Source: Achromobacter spanius
Lineage (GTDB): Bacteria > Pseudomonadota > Gammaproteobacteria > Burkholderiales > Burkholderiaceae_B
Reading direction: 5' to 3'
Length of the DNA stretch: 64,000 bases
Assembly (NCBI RefSeq): GCF_029637605.1
Contig: NZ_CP121261.1
Coordinates: 2,542,001-2,606,000 of the forward strand
Positions 7,800-16,443 of the stretch are shown in pieces. Position 1 is the stretch's first letter. Each line of letters begins with the position of its first letter. Position numbers and translations under genes: made by a program. Below the pieces are notes generated by a model. The model searched no databases. It had not been told where the DNA came from and was given only the letters and a program-made list of their open reading frames with translations.

Positions 7800-9076
7800 C
7801 CATCGCCATTTTTATCGGATCGCTATTGGGCGTCATGGCCTTGGGCGTGCCCATTGCCTTTGCGCTGCTGGCCAGCGGTGTCGCGCTCATGTGGCACCTG
7901 GATATCTTTGATTCGCAAATCCTGGCGCAGAACGTCATTGGCGGCGCGGATAGCTTTCCGCTGCTGGCCGTGCCGTTCTTCATGCTGGCCGGCGAAATCA
8001 TGAACGTGGGCGGGCTGTCGCGGCGCATCGTGGATCTGGCGCTGGCACTGGTCGGGCACGTCAAAGGCGGGCTGGGTTACGTCACCATCATGGCGGGTTG
8101 CCTGCTGTCTGCCTTGTCGGGTTCCGCCGTGGCCGACGCCGCCGCGCTGACGGCATTGCTGCTGCCCATGATGGCCAGCGCTGGCCATAAAAAATCCACA
8201 GCGGGCGGCCTGATCGCGGCCACGGGGGTGATCGGCCCGGTGATTCCGCCCAGCATCGGCCTGGTTATCTTTGGCGTGGCGGCCAATGTGTCCATTGCCA
8301 AGCTGTTCATGGCGGCCATCGTTCCCGGCCTGTTGATCGGCGGCGCCTTGTGGCTGACCTGGGCCTGGCTCGTGCGGCGCGAAAAGCTGGTCCCGCCGCC
8401 GCGCAAATCGGCACAGGAAATCGGTACGGCGTTTCGCAAGGCGCTGTGGGCGCTGATGCTGCCCGTCATCATTCTGGTGGGTTTGCGAATGGGGGTATTC
8501 ACGCCGACGGAGGCCGCCGTGGTCGCCGCCACGTATGCGCTGCTGGTGTCCACGCTGGTCTACCGCGAACTGAAGCTCAACCAGTTGTACGCGGTATTCG
8601 TTGGCGCCGCCAAAACCAGCGCCATCGTCATGTTCCTGATTGCGGCCGCGATGGTGAGCGCCTGGCTGATCACCGTGGCCGAGCTGCCCGCCAGCATCGT
8701 TGAAATGCTGCAACCCTTCATCGGCAACAAGATCCTGCTGTTGGTGAGCATCATGGTGCTGGTCATGGTGGTGGGCACCGCCATGGACATGACGCCCACC
8801 ATCCTGATCCTGACGCCGGTGCTGATGCCCGTGGTGCGCGCGGCCGAGATCGACCCGGTGTATTTCGGCGTGATGTTCATCATCAACTGCTCGATAGGGC
8901 TGGTGACGCCGCCCGTCGGCGCCGTGCTCAACGTGGTGGCGGGCGTCGGCAAGATGAAGCTGGGTGACGTCATGCGCGGCGTGGTGCCGTTCATGGTCGC
9001 GGAATTCCTGGTCATGTTCCTGATGATCGTCTTCCCGGCCCTGGTCATGGTTCCCGCGCGCTGGTTCGGCGGGTAG
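7796..9076 (+). CDS. dctM: TRAP transporter large membrane subunit (DctM)
   Basis: A 426-residue polytopic protein of normal DctM length with about 12 hydrophobic segments. Typical motifs include LSGSAVADAAAL, GVIGPVIPPSIGLVIFG and TPTEAAVVA. It forms the sodium-driven channel unit of the transporter with DctQ and a DctP receptor. The start overlaps dctQ by four bases, implying translational coupling. It supplies the only TRAP membrane pair in the window and may serve both nearby receptors. Confidence 0.93.
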   Translation: MTIAIFIGSLLGVMALGVPIAFALLASGVALMWHLDIFDSQILAQNVIGGADSFPLLAVPFFMLAGEIMNVGGLSRRIVDLALALVGHVKGGLGYVTIMAGCLLSALSGSAVADAAALTALLLPMMASAGHKKSTAGGLIAATGVIGPVIPPSIGLVIFGVAANVSIAKLFMAAIVPGLLIGGALWLTWAWLVRREKLVPPPRKSAQEIGTAFRKALWALMLPVIILVGLRMGVFTPTEAAVVAATYALLVSTLVYRELKLNQLYAVFVGAAKTSAIVMFLIAAAMVSAWLITVAELPASIVEMLQPFIGNKILLLVSIMVLVMVVGTAMDMTPTILILTPVLMPVVRAAEIDPVYFGVMFIINCSIGLVTPPVGAVLNVVAGVGKMKLGDVMRGVVPFMVAEFLVMFLMIVFPALVMVPARWFGG

Positions 9077-9094
9077 CGGGTCCGACAGGATTGC

Positions 9095-9118
9095 GCCGCC
9101 GGGACCCACCCCGGCGGC
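9095..9118 (+). promoter_or_regulatory. Strong intercistronic hairpin between dctM and pcaH
   Basis: Perfect 9-bp stem GCCGCCGGG/CCCGGCGGC with a 6-nt loop, 19 bases after the dctM stop. No U-run follows, so it is more likely a partial terminator or mRNA-processing/stability element that sets transporter versus dioxygenase expression than a full terminator. Confidence 0.5.
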
Positions 9119-9140
9119 ACTTAATAGGAGAGTTTTTGCA

Positions 9141-9842
9141 ATGTCCAACCTAGCCCAGTACCGGCGCCCCTTCTGGGACACCCAGCCCGCGTATCGCTTC
9201 GACCCTTACGGTTCGACCCAACTGCGCTCGCCCAACGAGCCCTTGATCGTCGTGCCGCAGACCTTGTCCGAAATTACCGGACCCACCTTCGGCGCGGACT
9301 TCGTCGGCCAGGGCGACAACGACCTGACCCGCATCGCCCAGGCCGACGCCATCGGCGAACGCATCATCGTGGCGGGCCGCGTGCTGGACGAGAACGGCCG
9401 GCCGGTTCCCGATGCCTTGATTGAAATCTGGCAGGCCAACGCCGCCGGCCGCTACCTGCACAAGCGCGATCAGCACGATGCGCCGCTGGACCCGAACTTC
9501 AGCGGCGAAGGCCGCACCGTCACCGACGCGCATGGCCGCTATCAGTTCAAGACGATCAAGCCGGGCGCCTACCCCTGGGGCAATCACTACAACGGCTGGC
9601 GGCCGCAGCATATCCACTTTTCCTTGTTTGGCCGCGCGTATGCCACGCGCCTGGTCACGCAGATGTATTTCCCCGGCGATCCGCTGCTGGAATTCGACCC
9701 CATCTTCCAATGCGTGCCGGACGCCAAGGCCCGCGCCCGCCTGGTCGCCACATTTGACTGGGAAACCACAGTGCCTGAATACGCGCTGGGCTACCGTTTC
9801 GATATTGTGCTGCGTGGCCGCAACGCCACCCCGATGGAGTAA
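9141..9842 (+). CDS. pcaH: Protocatechuate 3,4-dioxygenase beta subunit
   Basis: A 233-residue intradiol dioxygenase subunit that carries the non-haem Fe(III) site for ortho cleavage of protocatechuate to 3-carboxy-cis,cis-muconate. Ligand motifs are present: AAGRYLHKRDQHD (first Tyr), KPGAYPWGNHYNGW (second Tyr region) and RPQHIHFSLFG (the two His). ATAGGAGAG precedes ATG 9141. It is followed 3 bases later by pcaG, the standard gene order. Confidence 0.95.
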   Translation: MSNLAQYRRPFWDTQPAYRFDPYGSTQLRSPNEPLIVVPQTLSEITGPTFGADFVGQGDNDLTRIAQADAIGERIIVAGRVLDENGRPVPDALIEIWQANAAGRYLHKRDQHDAPLDPNFSGEGRTVTDAHGRYQFKTIKPGAYPWGNHYNGWRPQHIHFSLFGRAYATRLVTQMYFPGDPLLEFDPIFQCVPDAKARARLVATFDWETTVPEYALGYRFDIVLRGRNATPME

Positions 9843-9845
9843 TGC

Positions 9846-10424
9846 ATGCTCTACCCCACCACTTCGCAAACCGTCGGCCCCTACCTGCATATCGGCCTGT
9901 CTGGACTGAACTGTACGGACCTGACCGCCGGCCACCCCGATCTTGGGGCGCCCCCGGTCGTCATTGAAGGGCGCGTCACGGACGGGCAAGGCAAGCCCGT
10001 GCCCGACGGCATGATCGAGATCTGGCAAGCCGACGCGCAAGGCGTGTACCGGCATCCGGATGATCCGCGTTTTTCCGGCATGGACGCCACAAAGTCCGGC
10101 TTCACGGGCTTCGGACGCTTGCCGACCGAGCCGGATGGTTCGTTTCGCATCACCACCATCAAACCAGGGCGCGTTGCCGGCCCCGACGGCACGCTCCAGG
10201 CTCCGCACCTGGTCGTGTCGCTGTTCATGCGTGGACTGCTCAAGCATCTGTCAACGCGGATGTACTTTCCGGACGAGGCCGCCGCCAACGAACAGGACTG
10301 GATTCTGCGCCAAGTCCCCGCCGCGCGGCGGGCCACGCTGGTCGCGCAAGCCGGGGACGATGGCATACTGCGCTGGAACGTCAACCTGCAAGGTGCGGGC
10401 GAAACCGTTTTCTTTGATATCTGA
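9846..10424 (+). CDS. pcaG: Protocatechuate 3,4-dioxygenase alpha subunit
   Basis: A 192-residue subunit with the shared intradiol fold (DGMIEIWQADAQGVYRHP, FTGFGRLPTEPDGSFR, APHLVVSLFMRGLLKHL) but without the full iron-ligand set, as expected for the alpha chain. Its ribosome site GGAG lies within the end of pcaH. It forms the alpha-beta protomer with PcaH. Confidence 0.95.
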   Translation: MLYPTTSQTVGPYLHIGLSGLNCTDLTAGHPDLGAPPVVIEGRVTDGQGKPVPDGMIEIWQADAQGVYRHPDDPRFSGMDATKSGFTGFGRLPTEPDGSFRITTIKPGRVAGPDGTLQAPHLVVSLFMRGLLKHLSTRMYFPDEAAANEQDWILRQVPAARRATLVAQAGDDGILRWNVNLQGAGETVFFDI

Positions 10425-10445
10425 CGTGTTCTCAATCGGCGCACC

Positions 10446-11858
10446 ATGACGACTCTTTCCAGCCTGACCGAACAGATCTACTGCGATCGCGACATCATGG
10501 CGTGCTTCTCGGGCGCGGCAACGATCAGGCGGATGCTGGAGGTGGAAGCGGCCTTGGCCCGCGCCCAGGCGCGCTGCGGCGTCATCCCCGCCAGCGCCGC
10601 GCGCGGCATCGATGGGGTCTGCCAAGACTTCCGCCATGCCGATGACATCAGCGCCGTCGTCGACCTGGATGCCATCGCCACGGCTTCGATCCTGGCTGGC
10701 AACATCGCCATTCCGTTCGTCAAGCAACTGACCGCCGCCGTGCATCGTGTCGATCCCGAGGCGGCGCGTTATGTGCATTGGGGCGCCACCAGCCAGGACA
10801 TCCTGGACACCGCGCTGGTACTGCAACTGCGCCAAGCCATTGCCCAGCTGGATCAAGACTTGAGCGCGGCGCAAGCCGCATGCGCCACGTTGACCCAGGC
10901 GCATCGCAACACGGTCCTGGTTGGGCGGACGTGGATGCAGCACGCGCTTCCCACCACCTTTGGCCTGAAGACGGCGGGTTGGCTGCAAGCCCTGGAACGC
11001 GGGCAGCGACGCTTGCGGCAGGACGCCAAACACATGGCGCTGCTGCAATTCGGCGGCGCTGCCGGCACGTTGGCCAGCCTGGGCGCGGCGGCACCCACCG
11101 TCGCCCTGGCCTTTGCCGAAGAGCTGGGTCTGGCAATGCCCGACATGCCTTGGCACACGCATCGCGACCGGCTCGCCGATATGGCCGCCACGCTGGGCGT
11201 GCTGACCGGCACGCTGGGCAAGATCGCCCGCGATGTCTCGCTGATGGCGCAAACCGAAATCGCGGAACTGGCCGAACCTGGCGGCCCGGGTCGCGGCGGT
11301 TCCAGCACCATGCCGCACAAGCGCAACCCCGTCGCCAGCGCCGCCATCCTGGCCGCCGCGACCCGCGTGCCGCCCCTGGTGTCGACCATGTTGTCCGCGA
11401 TGGTTCAAGAGCACGAGCGCGCGCTGGGCGGATGGCAGGCCGAATGGGACGTGCTACCCAAAATCTGCGCCTTGGCGGGCGGCGCGCTGCGCCATCTGGT
11501 GGGCATGCTGAACGGCCTGGAAGTCAGCCCCGCGAACATGGCCCGCAATCTTGACGCCACCCACGGCCTGATTCTTGCCGAGGCATACGCCTTGGCGCTA
11601 GGCGCGCGCATCGGCCGCTTGGAGGCGCACGAACTGATCGAACAGGCATCCAAGGAAGCCGTGCGCAGAAACTGCCCGCTGAAAGTCGCGGTGCGGGACA
11701 CGCTGGCAGCGCACGAGGCGACGCGGGATTTGCTGGACGAGGAAGAACTGGATCGATTGAGTGATCCGGTGAATTACCTGGGGCAAGCGCCTGCGATGTG
11801 CGATGAAGTGCTGGCGGCGTGGAAGACGCGTGGGGGAGAGGCGATGCTGGGGGGCTGA
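10446..11858 (+). CDS. pcaB: 3-Carboxy-cis,cis-muconate cycloisomerase
   Basis: A 470-residue member of the fumarase/aspartase superfamily that takes the PcaHG product to 4-carboxymuconolactone. The superfamily signature GGSSTMPHKRNPVASA sits at about residues 284-299, and HWGATSQDILDTALVLQLR near residue 100 is typical. It starts 21 bases after pcaG. The next beta-ketoadipate genes (pcaC, pcaD, pcaIJ) are not in the window; the operon ends at a hicAB pair. Confidence 0.93.
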   Translation: MTTLSSLTEQIYCDRDIMACFSGAATIRRMLEVEAALARAQARCGVIPASAARGIDGVCQDFRHADDISAVVDLDAIATASILAGNIAIPFVKQLTAAVHRVDPEAARYVHWGATSQDILDTALVLQLRQAIAQLDQDLSAAQAACATLTQAHRNTVLVGRTWMQHALPTTFGLKTAGWLQALERGQRRLRQDAKHMALLQFGGAAGTLASLGAAAPTVALAFAEELGLAMPDMPWHTHRDRLADMAATLGVLTGTLGKIARDVSLMAQTEIAELAEPGGPGRGGSSTMPHKRNPVASAAILAAATRVPPLVSTMLSAMVQEHERALGGWQAEWDVLPKICALAGGALRHLVGMLNGLEVSPANMARNLDATHGLILAEAYALALGARIGRLEAHELIEQASKEAVRRNCPLKVAVRDTLAAHEATRDLLDEEELDRLSDPVNYLGQAPAMCDEVLAAWKTRGGEAMLGG

Positions 11859-11942
11859 CGGGGAGTCTGCGGTGGGAGGGGCCAAGGGAATTGGTCTGAT
11901 ATCCGAGCCGTTTCGCGGAAAGTGCGTTGTGTATTATTGTGT

Positions 11943-11959
11943 AGCCCATAACATGGGCT
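11943..11959. promoter_or_regulatory. hicAB operator palindrome
   Basis: Perfect inverted repeat AGCCCAT-AAC-ATGGGCT ending one base before the hicA ATG. A TATTAT -10-like box lies just upstream at 11932-11937. The HicB C-terminal DNA-binding domain is expected to bind such a site and autoregulate the pair. Confidence 0.6.
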
Positions 11960-11960
11960 C

Positions 11961-12143
11961 ATGAATAGCGCCGACATCATCAAACGACTTAAAGCGGATG
12001 GCTGGTATCTCGTGCACAGCGTCGGATCACACCACCAGTTCAAACATCCAACCAAGCGCGGCAAGGTGACCGTGCCTCACCCGCGCAAAGACCTTCCAGC
12101 GCCGACAGCGCACAGCATTCTCAAGCAAGCCGGCTTGAGATAG
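11961..12143 (+). CDS. hicA: HicA mRNA interferase toxin
   Basis: A 60-residue dsRBD-like toxin of standard length. It contains the motif GSHHQFKHP with the catalytic His, followed by KVTVPHPRKDLP and a C-terminal LKQAGL helix. HicA cleaves mRNAs; HicB downstream neutralises it. The gene has its own promoter region with an operator and follows pcaB after ~100 bases. Confidence 0.93.
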   Translation: MNSADIIKRLKADGWYLVHSVGSHHQFKHPTKRGKVTVPHPRKDLPAPTAHSILKQAGLR

Positions 12144-12166
12144 GCGCGGGCCGTTAGGAGAACCTA

Positions 12167-12556
12167 GTGCTTTACCTCATTTACGTACACAAGGAAAAGG
12201 GCAGCGCCTACGGAGCTTCCTTTCCGGATTTTCCGGGCTGCCATGCGGCGGCGACCACGCTCCAAGAGTTGCCGTCCGCAGCGCAGGAAGCGGTTGAAGC
12301 CCATTTTTTCGGTGAAACGCAGCCCATCCCCTCACCCAGTGCGCCGGATGTATGGATGCAAAAGAAGGCGTTTCAGGGCGGCTTCTGGATGCTCGTCGAT
12401 ATTGACCTGTCCAAAGTCAACACCAAGGCCGTCCGGCTCAACATCAGCCTGCCCGAAAACCTTGTGCATAGGATTGACGCAGTGGCCAGAGCGCGTCGGT
12501 TGTCGCGCTCTGCCTTCCTCGCCCTGGCAGCGGAACATGAAATGGAAGCGGCGTAG
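12167..12556 (+). CDS. hicB: HicB antitoxin
   Basis: A 129-residue antitoxin with the N-terminal partial RNase H-like fold (SAYGASFPDFPGCHAAATTL) that covers HicA and a C-terminal ribbon-helix-helix (VRLNISLPENLVHRIDAVAR) for operator binding. The start is GTG 12167, placed by TTAGGAGAA just upstream. It lies 23 bases after hicA. Confidence 0.93.
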   Translation: MLYLIYVHKEKGSAYGASFPDFPGCHAAATTLQELPSAAQEAVEAHFFGETQPIPSPSAPDVWMQKKAFQGGFWMLVDIDLSKVNTKAVRLNISLPENLVHRIDAVARARRLSRSAFLALAAEHEMEAA

Positions 12557-12643
12557 CGGCGCTGTCTCGCCATCGCGTCGCAGATTGACATTTCCGAAAC
12601 GCCACACTGTCGGCAAACCCCCGCTATCAAACGGACAGTACCT

Positions 12644-13027
12644 ATGCGTACCTATCAAGGCTCATGCCATTGCGGCGCCTGCCGCTTCGAAGTTGATCTG
12701 GATCTGGATCACGTGCGCAGTTGCAATTGTTCGATCTGCAAGCGGCGCGGCGCGCTGATGCATCGGGTGCCCGCGACAGCGCTACGCATGGTCACTTCGC
12801 TGGAAAACCTGAGCACCTATCAGTGGGGGGCCGAGACCGCCACCGACTACTTCTGCGCAAGCTGCGGCATCTTGCCGTTCCGCATACCCAGCCAGCCCAC
12901 GCCCGCAGAGCGCGCCCAGGGCATGCTTGCCTTCGATGGTTGGGCGATCAATGTCCGTTGTCTTGAAGGGGTGGATCTGGCGGCCGTTCCCATCAAGTTC
13001 GTGAACGGTGCGGATCTGACGATCTAA
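12644..13027 (+). CDS. GFA/CENP-V-type zinc-binding protein
   Basis: A 127-residue protein of the glutathione-dependent formaldehyde-activating enzyme fold. The zinc cysteines are visible in order: CHCGAC, CNCSIC and CASCG. Most small GFA proteins do not have a proven formaldehyde role, so the reaction is left open. It stands alone, 87 bases after hicB, with a weak ribosome site. Confidence 0.85.
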   Translation: MRTYQGSCHCGACRFEVDLDLDHVRSCNCSICKRRGALMHRVPATALRMVTSLENLSTYQWGAETATDYFCASCGILPFRIPSQPTPAERAQGMLAFDGWAINVRCLEGVDLAAVPIKFVNGADLTI

Positions 13028-13059
13028 ACGGCGATGGGCGGGACGTAGCGATCAGAAAG

Positions 13060-13094
13060 CAAAAAGCCGAATCCCATGTTTCAAAGGATTCGGC
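13060..13094 (-). terminator. Rho-independent terminator of the cold-shock gene
   Basis: Read on the minus strand, a perfect 9-bp stem GGATTCGGC pairing with GCCGAATCC (13086-13094 and 13066-13074) is followed by TTTTT. It lies ~50 bases downstream of the csp stop. Confidence 0.8.
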
Positions 13095-13140
13095 CCTATC
13101 ACTGCATCCCGTCTGCCTGCTTGCGCAAGCAGCTCAGGAA

Positions 13141-13350
13141 TTAGATCGCTTTGATCATCGTCGCCTGGGGGCCTTTCTGGCCTTGGCCGGCGACAAACGA
13201 CACGCGTTGGTTCTCTTCAAGAGACTTGTGTCCGTCACCCTGGATTTCAGAGTAGTGCGCGAACAAATCTTTACCGCCCAGTTCCGGGGAAATAAAGCCG
13301 TAGCCCTTGTCGTTGTTGAACCACTTCACGATGCCAGTTTCTATCTTCAA
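13141..13350 (-). CDS. CspA-family cold-shock protein (TTG start)
   Basis: A 69-residue cold-shock domain protein, an RNA chaperone. RNP1 is KGYGFI; the RNP2 equivalent reads LFAHYS instead of the usual VFVHFS. The start codon is TTG at 13350, fixed by AGGA seven bases upstream and by the absence of any ATG before the conserved TGIVKWFN. A long A+T-rich leader upstream (to ~13500) is typical of regulated csp messages. Confidence 0.93.
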   Translation of the reverse strand: MKIETGIVKWFNNDKGYGFISPELGGKDLFAHYSEIQGDGHKSLEENQRVSFVAGQGQKGPQATMIKAI

Positions 13351-13519
13351 TGTATGTCCTAGATGTACAGGGAAAAAATATTCCCGGGGCCACTATGGGT
13401 GATTACCGGGAACAAAGATATCGCTGTTTCGAAATGACACAATTGCGCGATTGGGCTTTCTGCCCTGCTGCGGTCGAAGCGGCGCCTATAGGGCTGTCAG
13501 CGCCAAGTCCCTCTGTCAT

Positions 13520-13549
13520 AAAAAAAAAGCCCGCCTACAGAGGCGGGCT
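13520..13549 (-). terminator. Rho-independent terminator
   Basis: On the minus strand AGCCCGCCT-(4)-AGGCGGGCT is followed by an eight-base T run. It lies 20 bases past the stop of the small membrane protein gene at 13569-13907 and separates it from csp. Confidence 0.9.
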
Positions 13550-13568
13550 GATTCGCACGGGTTGATCG

Positions 13569-13907
13569 TCAGATAGTGACGTCCACAACCTTGGTGTGAT
13601 TCATGCAATGCGCATTGATCTTGTACAGGAAGATGAGGTATCCGATGCCCAGCGTGATGATCGAGATGATCGCCCAAATGACGATATTGCCGATGATGCT
13701 GGCCAAGTCGATCGTGCACTCCAACCGCCCCACGCGACGGCCGGAATCGTCAAGCACCGCCGTCCGGCTGATGATGAACCGCTGCATGTAATACGGAAAC
13801 ACGAACAAAGCCAGACCGAGCGTGACGATGCTCAGGAGGATCCAGATAATCCCGTGGCCGATGATATCCCCGACGGTGAGATCCGATTTCAACTTCAATT
13901 GCTTCAT
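13569..13907 (-). CDS. Small two-helix membrane protein (DUF6693-like)
   Basis: A 112-residue inner-membrane protein. A hydrophobic segment around residues 17-40 (IIWILLSIVTLGLALFVFPY) and a matching one around 75-97 (IVIWAIISIITLGIGYLIFLY) look like an internal duplication, each with the phrase ITLG or VTLG. The middle part is soluble (SRTAVLDDSGRRVGRLECTI). Function is unknown; the DUF name is tentative. It ends at a strong terminator. Confidence 0.7.
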   Translation of the reverse strand: MKQLKLKSDLTVGDIIGHGIIWILLSIVTLGLALFVFPYYMQRFIISRTAVLDDSGRRVGRLECTIDLASIIGNIVIWAIISIITLGIGYLIFLYKINAHCMNHTKVVDVTI

Positions 13908-14035
13908 GGTGTGCCCAGGCTCTCGATGAAAGTTAACGCTGCACGTTTTACCATTTTTTTAAAAATGTTTCAAAACGCACCAACCGACATCGAGCTGCAC
14001 GCCTGGGCAATCTCCAATCCTTGGTCAAAGGATGC

Positions 14036-14191
14036 TCAGCAATTTCCCTTCTTGGCCTGTCCAGGCGGGCAGAATCCGCCACCACCACCGCCACCGCCAT
14101 GCGGGTCCACGATCACGGCGCCGTCGGGTGTATAGACAGCGCATCCGCCAAGCAGGCATGCGACGACGGCCAGGGCACAGAACATCTTCAT
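14036..14191 (-). CDS. Gly-rich mini-lipoprotein
   Basis: A 51-residue exported peptide with lipobox LGGC, then a short mature region with eight consecutive Gly and a C-terminal CPPGQ...NC. GGAT is eight bases before ATG 14191. Function unknown; similar tiny lipoproteins are common in Burkholderiales. Confidence 0.6.
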   Translation of the reverse strand: MKMFCALAVVACLLGGCAVYTPDGAVIVDPHGGGGGGGGFCPPGQAKKGNC

Positions 14192-14277
14192 CTTTAGATC
14201 CAAAGGGTTAGGTCGGCGCAAGTGTATTTCGGACCCTTGCAACCATGCCCCTACTTTTGTAACGATGCGCCGGCCTG

Positions 14278-15117
14278 TTACGCCGCAACGTCCTGGCTTT
14301 GCTCAAGCATCAAGCTCAAGGTATTCAAGAACAGATCAAGGCCCAGAATGCCCAAGCCGATGGTCGACAGCACGGTATTGCCCGCAGCATCCTTGATGAC
14401 AACCTTCTCGGTCCAGGCGTTCAGGTCGACGTTGCGCAGGCTGGATACCGGCACCTTCTGCCCCTGCACTTCCAGCGCGTCGCCGGTGACAACGATGGGC
14501 TGGGTGGTGATGCTCAGGAACTTGCCGCTCATGCGCTTGCGCCAGACCTGACCCGTGCTGATGTAGTTGAAGGTCACCGCCCCGCCCGAGGCCAGGGTCT
14601 GAAGGACGACAGGCTGGCGCTCGCGCAGGTAGAGCTCGCGGAACAGCTGCTGGAAGTCCATGAAGCCCGACAGGTGCAGGCTGATCCAGTTAAAGGATTC
14701 TTTCGCGTTGCGGCGATAGGCCAGGTTGGTGGCCAGGCCGCTCATCACGGTCTGCCCGGAACTGAACAGGTACAGATCTTCGATGTCGGCAAAAGGCGTG
14801 TACGTCTTCTGCGCGCCGACGATACGGGCCACGCCCTTCTCATAGATCTCATAGCTAGGCTGACGCAACTTCTTCTGCCACACGCTGGCCGCAAGCGCGC
14901 CGAGCCCGCAGAAGGCCAGGAAACCGGCGGTGCCGAAGAAAAGCGGGGGATTCTTCTGAGGCACGATGGTGCTCAGGTAGACAACGAAACCAGCCAGTGC
15001 CAGGCACGCGATGCCCAGTATCACCAGAAAGTAGACAAAGAACTTGCCGTGCCGAAACGTCTTGATCAGTTCGCCTGTCGAGGGCTGAGAGTGCTGCGTT
15101 GCCATGTACTGCCACAT
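14278..15117 (-). CDS. Membrane-anchored protein of unknown function (DUF6585-like)
   Basis: A 279-residue protein with two N-terminal membrane helices (~residues 27-50 and 58-80) and a C-terminal cytoplasmic domain rich in beta-strand patterns (YEKGVARIVG, TYTPFADIEDLYLF). The arrangement resembles DUF6585 proteins, which are uncharacterised; I hold that name loosely. Two starts are possible (15117 or 15105). It is monocistronic. Confidence 0.65.
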   Translation of the reverse strand: MWQYMATQHSQPSTGELIKTFRHGKFFVYFLVILGIACLALAGFVVYLSTIVPQKNPPLFFGTAGFLAFCGLGALAASVWQKKLRQPSYEIYEKGVARIVGAQKTYTPFADIEDLYLFSSGQTVMSGLATNLAYRRNAKESFNWISLHLSGFMDFQQLFRELYLRERQPVVLQTLASGGAVTFNYISTGQVWRKRMSGKFLSITTQPIVVTGDALEVQGQKVPVSSLRNVDLNAWTEKVVIKDAAGNTVLSTIGLGILGLDLFLNTLSLMLEQSQDVAA

Positions 15118-15269
15118 CCTATTGTTGAGAGCGGTCCGTTATTAGATGCGGGCGGAGTGCCCGCCAGGGACCGCGCCGGATTGTAAAAGAACCGGCTCAC
15201 GTGCGCGGGGTTCGCTTGTAGATAGAAGTGGCGGGCAGCCAGCGCCGCCGAACCAACGCTTGCACTTTA

Positions 15270-15284
15270 GTTGATTAAATCAAC
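15270..15284. promoter_or_regulatory. MarR-type operator, copy 1
   Basis: Perfect 7+1+7 inverted repeat GTTGATT-A-AATCAAC, 41 bases upstream of the flavoprotein gene start. Near-identical sites occur at 19401-19415 and 23417-23431, tying three transcription units to one regulator, most likely the MarR protein encoded at 19457-19984. Confidence 0.75.
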
Positions 15285-15325
15285 CAATTGCACGAGAATG
15301 GTTGCTTTCCGACCGAGATGCGATC

Positions 15326-16276
15326 ATGACTTTGCAGACCCCGCTGACCCGCCTTCTGGGTATCCGATATCCCATCATTCAAGCCGGCATGAGCTGGGCC
15401 TCGTCCAACGCGGAACTGGCGGCGGCTGTCTCGGCCGCGGGTGGCCTTGGCGTGGTGGCGTCCGGGCCGATGTACCCGGAGGCGCTGCAAGCCGCGCTGC
15501 GCAAGCTGCGCAGCCTGACCGATGCCCCCTACGCGGTGAACATCCCGCTCTACAACAAGCGCGCGCGCGAGCATTTGGACATCGCCATCGCGGAAGGCGC
15601 CCCTATCATCATCGCCTCGCAAGGCGGGCCGCGAGAGCACCTGGGCCGCGTCCATGATGCCGGGATGAAATGGCTACAGGTCATTGCCAGCCCGGTCCAT
15701 GCCGAGAAAGCCCAGGCTGCCGGCGTTGATGGCGTGATCGCGGTCGGGTTGGAGGCAGGCGGGCACCCCGGCCCCGAAGAGATCACCACCCAAGTGCTGC
15801 TGCGGGCGACGGTGCAGCGCGTAGACCTACCGGTGGTTGCCGCTGGCGGCATCGCGGATGGCGCGGGGATTGCCGCCGCGCTTTGCCTGGGTGCGGCCGG
15901 CGCGCAACTGGGAACGCGGTTTTTGCTGACGCCCGAAGCGGGCGTGCACGCCGCCTATAAAGCGGCCGTGATGGGCGCAAACATCAGCGATACCACCCTG
16001 GTTGGCCGAGGGCGCTCACCGGTGCGCATGCTGCGCAACGCCTTTGCCCAGCAGTACCTGAACGCCGAGCGATCCGGCAGCAATGAACAACTGGACGCCC
16101 TGTTCGCGCAAAGCACCTTGAAGCAAGCGGCGCTGGAAGGCAATGTCGAACTGGGCAAGGTCGAAGCCGGGCAAAGCGCCGGATTGATTGATGATCTGGT
16201 GCCGGCCGGCGAGTTAATGCAGCGCATGGTGGAAGAAACGTTGGTAGCGATCCGGCGGCTTTCCGCGTTGGGCTGA
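15326..16276 (+). CDS. Nitronate monooxygenase/enoyl-reductase-like flavoprotein
   Basis: A 316-residue FMN TIM-barrel of the NPD/NMO family (IRYPIIQAGMSW, GVDGVIAVGLEAGGHPG, GAAGAQLGTRFLLTPEA). Members act on nitronates or, in the FabK-like branch, reduce enoyl-thioesters. Here it carries a MarR operator shared with CoA-thioester operons, so an acyl-CoA-linked reaction deserves consideration. ATG 15326 is preferred over TTG 15302; neither has a strong ribosome site. Confidence 0.85.
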   Translation: MTLQTPLTRLLGIRYPIIQAGMSWASSNAELAAAVSAAGGLGVVASGPMYPEALQAALRKLRSLTDAPYAVNIPLYNKRAREHLDIAIAEGAPIIIASQGGPREHLGRVHDAGMKWLQVIASPVHAEKAQAAGVDGVIAVGLEAGGHPGPEEITTQVLLRATVQRVDLPVVAAGGIADGAGIAAALCLGAAGAQLGTRFLLTPEAGVHAAYKAAVMGANISDTTLVGRGRSPVRMLRNAFAQQYLNAERSGSNEQLDALFAQSTLKQAALEGNVELGKVEAGQSAGLIDDLVPAGELMQRMVEETLVAIRRLSALG

Positions 16277-16443
16277 GCGGCGGCCGTGGCAGAGTCCAGA
16301 GCCAGTTGAACTGGGCGAGCAGCAACTTCATGCTCTACACCGGCTCCCGAAGATTGAGATCACCCAACCTTCGGGGCCCTTCATTTCACGTCTGAAGTCG
16401 TGAACCACCCGACTCCTTCGCCAAGCCGACTTCTTCGCCAAGC

